Shown here: piece by piece, positions 58,171 through 64,000 of the stretch | How positions within the stretch are numbered: position 1 is the first letter of the stretch | How the letters are laid out: each line of letters starts with the position of its first letter | From: Hyphomonadaceae bacterium | Lineage (GTDB): Bacteria; Pseudomonadota; Alphaproteobacteria; Caulobacterales; Hyphomonadaceae | Assembly: GCA_027485145.1 (NCBI GenBank) | Contig: JAIXRO010000034.1 | Location: 1 to 64,000 of the forward strand | Length of the DNA: 64,000 bases | Direction of reading: 5' to 3' | Notes under the pieces: generated by a model | The model's input: only the letters and a program-made list of their open reading frames with translations | Told to the model about the DNA's origin: nothing | The model's database searches: none | Made by a program: the position numbers and the translations under genes

Positions 58171-59277
58171 ATGCCCACTGACACCGCCCCGACGACCGAT
58201 CTCGTGCCGACCGAAATCGCCAAACCCCGAACGCTGCAGGAGGCCAAGAACCGCGGCGCCGGTGTGCCGATGGCGCAGCACGGCGGCGCCTTCCTGCCCG
58301 CATTCACCGACGTCGGACAGGTGATGGAATTCGCCGCGCTCATGTCCGGCGCCGGCGTGATGGTCGGCAAGGTCTGCCGGGGCAACCCGGGCGCCTGCGC
58401 CGCCGTGATCATGATGGCGGGGCGCTTCAGCCTTGATCCCTTCCTCCTGAGCCACAAAGCCTATCAGACCAAGGAAGACGCACCGATGGCGTGGGAGGCG
58501 CAGGCCATCAACGCCATGATCATGGGGTCCGGCGCACTTGCCGAGCCGCTGGACTATATCTTCGAAGGCGAAGGGCTGGACCGGAGAGTCACCGTTGTGG
58601 GCCGGCTCCGAGGCACGTCGAAAGACCGGACGATCACGACGAACACGCTGGCGAACATCAAGCCGCAAAACTCCCCGAACTGGAAAAACGAGCCGGACCA
58701 GCAGCTCGCCTACTACGGTAGCCGCCTCTGGATTCGCCGCCACGCGCCGCACGTCCTGATGGGCGTCTATGACCGCGAAGAGGTCGAGACGATCCCGGGA
58801 TCGTTCGTCGAGGTCGAGCCTGGCAAGTCCGATCCCGTCGCCCGCCTTCAGGCGAACATGGCGGCGGCCCGGCCCGCCGAAACGAAAGTTTCAGACCCGG
58901 TTATCCAGCCAAACGAAAGCGGCACGGCGCCACCCGATCCAGATCCCGATCCGCCCGCCGCGGCGCAACCGTCGCAGGAGCCCGAGACGGACGACGACGA
59001 GGCCGAGCCCATCGCGGCTGATGCCGATGATGAACCAGAGCCCGATGCGGCCCCGCCCGCCCGCGAGCTGCCGCCGAAGCCAGGTGCACTGATCCGCACG
59101 AAAAAAGGCGTGATGGAGTGGGCCCAGCAATGGGCGGCATACTGGATCGCGATCCCGAAAGAGATGGAGGACGCGTTCTGGGACGAAACCGATCAAAGCC
59201 AGCGCGCCGCGGTCGGCATCGATCCGAAGACGGAGGAAGTCTTCAACGGCGCGATCAACTCCAAAGACGCCCCCTGA
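58171..59277 (+). CDS. RecT family single-strand annealing protein
   Basis: 368 residues. The RecT core covers residues 1-220 (DPFLLSHKAYQTKEDAPMAW, AWEAQAINAMIMGSGAL). A long acidic Pro/Asp/Glu linker (about 245-310) leads to a C-terminal domain (KPGALIRTKKGVMEWAQQWA) not part of the minimal RecT fold. It pairs complementary strands after RecE digestion. Confidence 0.8.
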   Translation: MPTDTAPTTDLVPTEIAKPRTLQEAKNRGAGVPMAQHGGAFLPAFTDVGQVMEFAALMSGAGVMVGKVCRGNPGACAAVIMMAGRFSLDPFLLSHKAYQTKEDAPMAWEAQAINAMIMGSGALAEPLDYIFEGEGLDRRVTVVGRLRGTSKDRTITTNTLANIKPQNSPNWKNEPDQQLAYYGSRLWIRRHAPHVLMGVYDREEVETIPGSFVEVEPGKSDPVARLQANMAAARPAETKVSDPVIQPNESGTAPPDPDPDPPAAAQPSQEPETDDDEAEPIAADADDEPEPDAAPPARELPPKPGALIRTKKGVMEWAQQWAAYWIAIPKEMEDAFWDETDQSQRAAVGIDPKTEEVFNGAINSKDAP

Positions 59278-59301
59278 TCCCAAACCCTGAAAGGAATTAA
59301 C

Positions 59302-59547
59302 ATGACCGAAGAAGAACAGAAAGAAGCCATCGAAGCGATGCGCAAGGCGCAGGCCAACATGCGCGCGGTACTCGACCGAAACTCCACTCTCGAACGCGAG
59401 CTTAGCCGCTGCGTCGACTTGGCGGACCGGCTGATCAAGAACCACGTGCCATCCGAGACCTACTGCATCGATCACAATCAGCGGTACCAGCCCGCCCGCC
59501 AATTCTACGGCGAGAAGCTGGATCAGATCCGCAAGACCCTCCCGTAA
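59302..59547 (+). CDS. Small coiled-coil phage protein
   Basis: 81 residues: EEEQKEAIEAMRKAQANMRA is a coiled coil, the end is a small domain with two cysteines. No family recognised. It starts 24 bases after RecT behind an AAAGGAA site. Confidence 0.62.
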   Translation: MTEEEQKEAIEAMRKAQANMRAVLDRNSTLERELSRCVDLADRLIKNHVPSETYCIDHNQRYQPARQFYGEKLDQIRKTLP

Positions 59548-59576
59548 TCCCCCACCCCCGAAAGGAACCCCTCCCC

Positions 59577-59921
59577 ATGCCCGACACAATGACCCGCCCG
59601 CCTGGCTCCCGCTCACCGACCGAGATCGACAAGCAGGTCGGCCGCAACATCCGCACCCTCCGCACGGAGGCCGACATGACGCTCGACGAAATGGGCGCCG
59701 CGCTCGGCATCAGCCATCAGCAGCTGCAGAAGTACGAGACCGGCACGAACCGCCTCAGCGCCGGGATGCTGGCGAACGTGGCCCGCGTCCTTCGCGTCAA
59801 GATCGGCGACCTGTTCGAGGAGGAGCCGGAACTTTCGCCGCTGATCCCGGGCAACCTGCGGCGCAGCCTTGAGGCGGCGCAGCGCGCCATCGAGACGACA
59901 CTGAAGGGAGCCGCCGCTTGA
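59577..59921 (+). CDS. XRE family regulator
   Basis: 114 residues. A canonical XRE helix-turn-helix (DMTLDEMGAALGISHQQLQK) with QKYETGTNRLSAG after it. It could regulate a third phage promoter or a host gene. The stop overlaps the exonuclease start (ATGA or TTGA type, 4 bases). Confidence 0.85.
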   Translation: MPDTMTRPPGSRSPTEIDKQVGRNIRTLRTEADMTLDEMGAALGISHQQLQKYETGTNRLSAGMLANVARVLRVKIGDLFEEEPELSPLIPGNLRRSLEAAQRAIETTLKGAAA

Positions 59922-60610
59922 GCCCGCTCGTTTGCCTTCTCGACGTCGAGACCACCGGCATGGATGACGATTCCCGCGTGGTCGAGATCGCGGCGCTCTG
60001 CGGCCGGTTCTTTGAACCGCAGGCCCCGGTGCTGGTCAAGGTCAACACGCTGGTCAATCCCGGCGTGCCGATCCCGGCGGTCGCTTCGGCGGTCCATCAC
60101 ATCACGGATCGAATGGTGAAGGACGCGCCTTCGCTGGACGAGGTGATGGAGACCTTCCCCGTCGCTGATCTGTACGTCGCCCACAACGCGGCCTTCGACC
60201 GGCGCTTCCTGCCGCAGCTCAAGGCCGCGCCCTGGGGCTGCACGCTCAAGTGCGCCTATGAGGAGTTCCATGACGCGCCCTCGTATGGCCTTCAGACGCT
60301 CCGATATTGGCTGGGCACACCCGACCCGATGCTCAATAGCTCCAGCGCGCACGCCCACCGCGCCATGTTTGACGTCTGGACCCTGTACGGCCTGTTCGAT
60401 GACCTGCGCTCGCGCGGCTGGACGAAGGACCGGATGATCGAAGTCTCGTCCCGCCCGCGCCTTCTCCGGACCATCGACTTCGGTAAGCACAAGGGCACGG
60501 CCTTCAAGGATCTGGACCGCTCCTATCTGGACTGGATGCGCAAGCAGCCGGATTGGGACGAGGACGTTCGGTACACGATCGATCAGATGGCCGAGCCCCG
60601 CCGTGCCTGA
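59918..60610 (+). CDS. DEDD 3'-5' exonuclease fused to DUF3820-like domain
   Basis: 230 residues. ExoI CLLDVETTGMDDDS (Asp9, Glu11), ExoII VAHNAAFDRRFL and ExoIII HRAMFDVW mark a DnaQ-type nuclease. The last 55 residues (TIDFGKHKGTAFKDLDRSYL) are the DUF3820 pattern. Removing 3' ends could aid recombination or proofreading. Confidence 0.82.
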   Translation: MSPLVCLLDVETTGMDDDSRVVEIAALCGRFFEPQAPVLVKVNTLVNPGVPIPAVASAVHHITDRMVKDAPSLDEVMETFPVADLYVAHNAAFDRRFLPQLKAAPWGCTLKCAYEEFHDAPSYGLQTLRYWLGTPDPMLNSSSAHAHRAMFDVWTLYGLFDDLRSRGWTKDRMIEVSSRPRLLRTIDFGKHKGTAFKDLDRSYLDWMRKQPDWDEDVRYTIDQMAEPRRA

Positions 60611-60752
60611 CCAAACCCCACCCTTCAACCCCTTCGACGATGACGACGACGAGCCCGGCTACTGCGCGACGTGCTGCAATACCGGCGAAGTCGACTCCGT
60701 CCTCGACGGATCGCCGATGCCTTGCCCAGATTGTGACGGAGAACGCTCTTGA
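60603..60752 (+). CDS. 49-residue zinc-ribbon-like protein
   Basis: Four cysteines pair as CATCC and CPDC, spaced like a small zinc ribbon, after an acidic DDDDDE stretch. The start is a GTG overlapping the exonuclease stop by 8 bases; the stop overlaps the next start in TTGA. No family recognised. Confidence 0.6.
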   Translation: MPDQTPPFNPFDDDDDEPGYCATCCNTGEVDSVLDGSPMPCPDCDGERS

Positions 60753-61075
60753 CTGACCTATTCCCCGAAGCCCCGAAGGCCGTTTCACTTGAGCGGCAGC
60801 TGGAGGGCGCCCGCCGCGAGTCCTCGTTCCGCCGCCGGGTCTACGCCCGCCGGATCGAAGACGGAAAGATGACCAAGGCCAAGGCCAACGAAGAGATCGC
60901 GGTCATGGATGCCATCGGCTCAACGCTCTGCGCCCACACCACCGCCGTGGAGGCGCTCCGGGCCATCGCCGCCGGCGACGGTCAGTACGGGGCGCAGGCC
61001 GCGGAATACAAGGAACTGGCGCGCGGAGCGCTCACGAAGATGGGCCTGCAATGGCCGGGGCGGGAGGCGGTCTGA
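60749..61075 (+). CDS. Phage protein of unknown function
   Basis: 108 residues, helical: LERQLEGARRESSFRRRVYA then a second helical segment. The start is a TTG in a TTGA overlap; the stop shares a base with the methyltransferase start (TGATG). No family recognised. Confidence 0.6.
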   Translation: MTDLFPEAPKAVSLERQLEGARRESSFRRRVYARRIEDGKMTKAKANEEIAVMDAIGSTLCAHTTAVEALRAIAAGDGQYGAQAAEYKELARGALTKMGLQWPGREAV

Positions 61076-62625
61076 TGGGCCTGATCATCGACTACTTCGC
61101 CGGCGGCGGTGGCGCCTCGACCGCAATGGAGCAGGCGTTGGGCCGGACGGTGGATATCGCCGTCAACCATGACGCCGACGCCATCGCGATGCACGAGGCA
61201 AACCATCCGCACACGTTGCACCTTCAGGAGAACGTGTGGGCCGTCAGCCCCGCCGAGACCTGCGCCGGCCGCCCCATCGACGTGATGTGGTTCTCGCCGG
61301 ACTGCAAACACTTCAGCCGCGCCAAAGGCGGCGCCCCCGTTTCGAAGCGCGTCCGCGGCCTGGCATGGGTCGTGCTGCGCTGGGCCGCGTTGCCGAAGTG
61401 GCAGCGCCCCCGGGTCATCTTCCTAGAGAACGTCGAGGAGTTCCAAACGTGGGGGCCGCTCTGCAAGCGGGGCCGCCCCATCGCAAAGGACATGGGCGAG
61501 ACGTTCCGGCTCTGGGTGTCTCACCTTGAGGCGCTCGGCTACGTGGTCGAGTGGCGCGTCCTTCGGGCCTGCGACTACGGCGCGCCGACGATCCGCAAGC
61601 GCCTGTTCCTCGTCGCCCGGTGCGACGGCGAGCCGATCCGCTGGCCGGAGCCGACGCACGCCAACCCGGCCCTGAAGCGGCGCGGCACGAAGCCGTGGCG
61701 CACCGCAGCGGACATCATCGACTGGTCGATCCCATGCCCGTCGATCTTCGAGCGGAAGATCCCGCTCAAGGACAAGACGATGGCCCGGATCGCGCGCGGC
61801 ATCATGCGCTATGTCGTGAACAACCCGCAGCCCTTCATCGTGCCGATCACTCACACGAAGGCGGGCAATATGGCCTACCCGACCCGTGAGCCGGTGCGGA
61901 CAATCACGACGGCCAAGGGCGGCGAGATGGCGATCGTTGCGCCCACGCTCGTCAGCGTCGGGCACGGTTTCTCCGGCGGGCGCCGCGAGTATCCCGCGGA
62001 CGCCCCGGCGCTCACCATCACGGCGGGCGGGAATCACCAGGCGCTCGTCGCCGCCTTCCTCGCCCAGCACAATGACGGCCCGCGCAATCAGGGCCTGACC
62101 GGGCGCGCCGCCGATGCGCCGATCTCGACGATCACCGGCCGCGGGACGCAGCAGCAGCTCGTCACGTCGCACCTTCTCAAGCTGCGCGGCACGTCGAAGG
62201 ACGGCCGCCCGGTCGATGAGCCCGCGCCGACCGTGACCGCTGGCGGGATGCACATCGGCGAGGTCCGCGCCTTCCTGCTGAAGTATTACGGCAACGAGAC
62301 CGAGGGCCACGACCTGACCGACCCGCTCGGCACAGTGACGACGCGGGACCGCTTCGGCCTCGTGACCGTCGCCGGCGCGGAGTACGTTATCGCCGACATC
62401 GGCATGCGAATGCTGGCGCCGCATGAACTCTATGCCGCGCAGGGCTTCCCGGCCGACTACATCATCCAGCCCATGATCGACGGAAAGCCGATGACCAAGT
62501 CGGCATCGATCGCGCGGTGCGGCAACTCTGTCAGCCCGCCCGTCGCCCGCGCTCTGGTCGAGGCGAACGCGCCGATGTTCTCCCGCGTCGCCGGTGGATC
62601 GCCACGCTTTGCGGAGGCGGTCTGA
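61075..62625 (+). CDS. C5 cytosine-specific DNA methyltransferase
   Basis: 516 residues. Motif I DYFAGGGGAS, motif IV with the nucleophile FSPDCKHFS (Cys77, PDC in place of the usual PPC), motif VI ENVEEF, motif VIII RKRLFLVA and motif X CGNSVSPPVARAL. The target domain (about 270-440) contains several short repeats of the type P-T-I/V-T-x-G-G-x-H. It methylates cytosine at C5, probably to guard phage DNA. Confidence 0.88.
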   Translation: MGLIIDYFAGGGGASTAMEQALGRTVDIAVNHDADAIAMHEANHPHTLHLQENVWAVSPAETCAGRPIDVMWFSPDCKHFSRAKGGAPVSKRVRGLAWVVLRWAALPKWQRPRVIFLENVEEFQTWGPLCKRGRPIAKDMGETFRLWVSHLEALGYVVEWRVLRACDYGAPTIRKRLFLVARCDGEPIRWPEPTHANPALKRRGTKPWRTAADIIDWSIPCPSIFERKIPLKDKTMARIARGIMRYVVNNPQPFIVPITHTKAGNMAYPTREPVRTITTAKGGEMAIVAPTLVSVGHGFSGGRREYPADAPALTITAGGNHQALVAAFLAQHNDGPRNQGLTGRAADAPISTITGRGTQQQLVTSHLLKLRGTSKDGRPVDEPAPTVTAGGMHIGEVRAFLLKYYGNETEGHDLTDPLGTVTTRDRFGLVTVAGAEYVIADIGMRMLAPHELYAAQGFPADYIIQPMIDGKPMTKSASIARCGNSVSPPVARALVEANAPMFSRVAGGSPRFAEAV

Positions 62626-62656
62626 TGTTTTCAATCCTCAGAGAAAGGACTTCGGC

Positions 62657-62929
62657 ATGACCGACTTTTTTTCGTTGCCCAGCGAAATTCGACAGATCGC
62701 GCGGCTGGGCGGCGTAGTTATCGTTCCGACTGCGAACGCGGTCAAAATGGTTGAGGACTGGTCAATGGTGCGGTCTCCGTCCCGCGCACGCCGTCGCCTC
62801 AAGTACGGGCACCGGCAGAACATCCGCACCGCCTATGAGCCCGTCGCCTATCGGATGGACGACAGGATCTACATGCACCCCGTCCTCTACAATCAGCTGA
62901 AAAACATGGAGGCACTTCGCCATGACTGA
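62657..62929 (+). CDS. Small phage protein of unknown function
   Basis: 90 residues, MTDFFSLPSEIRQIARLGGV; central basic region (SPSRARRRLKYGHRQNIRT). The ATG at 62657 follows AAAGGA. It overlaps the next gene by 8 bases. No family recognised. Confidence 0.62.
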   Translation: MTDFFSLPSEIRQIARLGGVVIVPTANAVKMVEDWSMVRSPSRARRRLKYGHRQNIRTAYEPVAYRMDDRIYMHPVLYNQLKNMEALRHD

Positions 62930-63260
62930 ACAGACAATCTCACGGCTTCGCAGCGCCCTCGACGAAATGGTGCAGGCCTTCGAGGAGCATGTCGTCCTGC
63001 CGGAACGCGAGTGCCGCTGCCACTTGGCCCCGCCTTGCAACGACTGCGTCGAGAACGACTTCGCCCGGAACGCCTTGGCGAATGCGCGGGACGTTCTCCG
63101 GCTCATGGACGCTCCACCGCCCGGGGCCGTGCCAAAATGCCGGTGCCATCTGGAAGAGCGAAAGACGTGCAGCCTCTGCATCCTTGATCGCTTCCCGCTG
63201 CCTGCTGACGACACGATCCGCCTCGGCGACGTTCACCTGGCGAAGGACTTTCTGTCATGA
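62922..63260 (+). CDS. Cys-rich phage protein
   Basis: 112 residues with two similar Cys clusters, RECRCHLAPPCNDC and KCRCHLEERKTCSLC, each able to hold one zinc. The regions between are helical. Probably a DNA- or protein-binding zinc protein; no family recognised. Overlaps both neighbours. Confidence 0.62.
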   Translation: MTEQTISRLRSALDEMVQAFEEHVVLPERECRCHLAPPCNDCVENDFARNALANARDVLRLMDAPPPGAVPKCRCHLEERKTCSLCILDRFPLPADDTIRLGDVHLAKDFLS

Positions 63261-63940
63261 CCAAGCGGATTGATCTAACCGGCCGCACCTTCGGGCGCTG
63301 GACCGTGCTCGAATACTCTGGCGGGGGCCGATGGCTCTGCAAGTGCGCATGCGGCACAACAAAGCCCGTCGAAGGCGGGTCTCTGCGAGGAGGAAAAACG
63401 GCCGGGTGCATCAAGTGCCACCCTGCTATCGGCAACCAGCGCACACACGGCGAGAAGCGATCACGCCTCTACAATATCTGGAGAGGGATCATTGCGCGGT
63501 GTGAAAACCCGAATGAAGTCGCCTATCCTCGCTATGGCGGCCGGGGCATTTTAATCTGCCCAGAATGGCGAGAGAGCTTTCCGGCTTTCCGAGACTGGGC
63601 CAAGTCGAACGGCTACGACGATACGTTGACGATTGACCGGATCGACAATGACGGCTGCTACACGCCCGGAAACTGCCGGTGGATTCCGCTCGCAGCTCAG
63701 AACCGCAACAAGAGCCGCCATAATCCGATCACGTACAATGGCGAAACGCTGTTGATTAGTGAACTGGCCGAGCGTCACAGCCTTCCCGCCGATGTCGTCA
63801 AGAATCGCATCCGGCGTTACGGCTGGTCGATCGAGCGCGCCATCACCACACCAGTGTTGCCCATCGGTGCGAAGACGCGTGGGGGAACCGTCCACCACGC
63901 CAACGTCGATCAGGTCGCGGCCGGAAAGGCGGCGGCGTGA
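63257..63940 (+). CDS. Phage HNH-like homing endonuclease
   Basis: 227 residues. An N-terminal zinc-ribbon-like NUMOD/AP2-type region (GRWTVLEYSGGGRWLCKCAC), then RLYNIWRGIIARCENPN and the nuclease signature LTIDRIDNDGCYTPGNCRW. A C-terminal HTH follows (ISELAERHSLPADVVKNRIR). Typical free-standing phage homing enzyme. It overlaps the upstream stop by 4 bases. Confidence 0.8.
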   Translation: MTKRIDLTGRTFGRWTVLEYSGGGRWLCKCACGTTKPVEGGSLRGGKTAGCIKCHPAIGNQRTHGEKRSRLYNIWRGIIARCENPNEVAYPRYGGRGILICPEWRESFPAFRDWAKSNGYDDTLTIDRIDNDGCYTPGNCRWIPLAAQNRNKSRHNPITYNGETLLISELAERHSLPADVVKNRIRRYGWSIERAITTPVLPIGAKTRGGTVHHANVDQVAAGKAAA

Positions 63941-64000
63941 TCACCCTTCCTTGCCTCGAATGCCCGAACGATCAGGCCGAGTTCGTGACCGGCGCGGTGA
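63937..64000 (+). CDS. Partial gene cut by the window edge
   Basis: Starts with a GTG in a GTGA overlap with the preceding stop and reads VITLPCLECPNDQAEFVTGA before the window ends. The CLEC pattern hints at another small zinc-binding protein, but too little is visible to name it. Confidence 0.45.
   Translation, partial: MITLPCLECPNDQAEFVTGAV

Larger units (their letters stand above)
18703..64000. mobile_element. Prophage (siphovirus type), incomplete at the right edge
   Basis: At least 45 kb bounded on the left by a tRNA-Lys 3' fragment. It holds a complete head, terminase, tail and lysis set on the minus strand, a CI/Cro-type switch at 53.6 kb, a replication initiator with iterons, and a rightward recombination and modification module. 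All large structural genes are open, so the element may be able to form particles. The integrase, the second att copy and the intact tRNA-Lys are predicted just beyond the right edge. Confidence 0.93.

Overview
The window joins about 18.7 kb of bacterial chromosome to at least 45 kb of one prophage that runs off the right edge. GC-rich codon use, a split three-gene transhydrogenase (pntAA-pntAB-pntB), an ExoD-family protein and a GcrA-type regulator inside the phage all point to an alphaproteobacterium. A Hyphomonadaceae-like host would fit, but this is inference from gene content; no rRNA or taxonomic marker is present.

Chromosome (1-18702). First come the pnt operon, an LD-carboxypeptidase, an SMR-family exporter and a MurC/Mpl-type ligase. 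Then a lipoprotein esterase stands divergent from kynureninase, which suggests tryptophan/kynurenine breakdown. Next is what looks like a small sulfatase/dehalogenase regulon. A plus-strand operon (haloalkane dehalogenase, membrane-anchored sulfatase, small membrane protein) faces a minus-strand operon (tandem DsbA/GST-kappa-like protein, DUF1330 protein, metallo-beta-lactamase-fold hydrolase, TetR regulator, lipoprotein formylglycine-generating enzyme), followed by a second membrane-anchored sulfatase. Both sulfatases keep the C-x-P-S-R modification site and the FGE keeps both active-site cysteines. The pattern TGGCA-N7-TGCCA lies upstream of both operons and is the best candidate for the TetR operator.

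Prophage (18703 to beyond 64000). The left junction is a 35-bp 3' fragment of a tRNA-Lys(TTT) gene. From about 53.6 kb down to 19.4 kb one long minus-strand transcription unit, stitched by ATGA/GTGA/TTGA overlaps, carries in order: a Cro-like repressor, regulators and nucleases, a replication initiator holding a 22-bp iteron origin, a GcrA homologue, a protein with a DnaA-domain-IV-like end, a probable Acb2/Tad1 anti-defence protein, methyltransferases, terminase, DUF1073 portal, Mu-F-like head protein, DUF2213 protease with nested scaffold, capsid, connector genes, a siphovirus tail (with a lambda-type GGGAAAG -1 frameshift), tailspike and lysis genes. A LexA-like CI repressor is transcribed to the right. 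ATACGA-N4-TCGTAT operators sit in the CI/Cro switch and again in a second rightward promoter at 55.3 kb, which drives the recombination and modification module (RecE-like nuclease, RecT, DEDD exonuclease, C5 methyltransferase, HNH). This is a lambda-like two-promoter plan. The integrase and the second att copy are not in the window and should lie to the right.

The most notable observations are the iteron origin inside the initiator gene, the frameshifted tail chaperone, a 10-G tract inside a DNA methyltransferase (possible phase variation), the paired TetR operators of the sulfatase regulon, the membrane-side FGE with two membrane-anchored sulfatases, and a short relic that fuses the two ends of a tape-measure gene in the immunity region.
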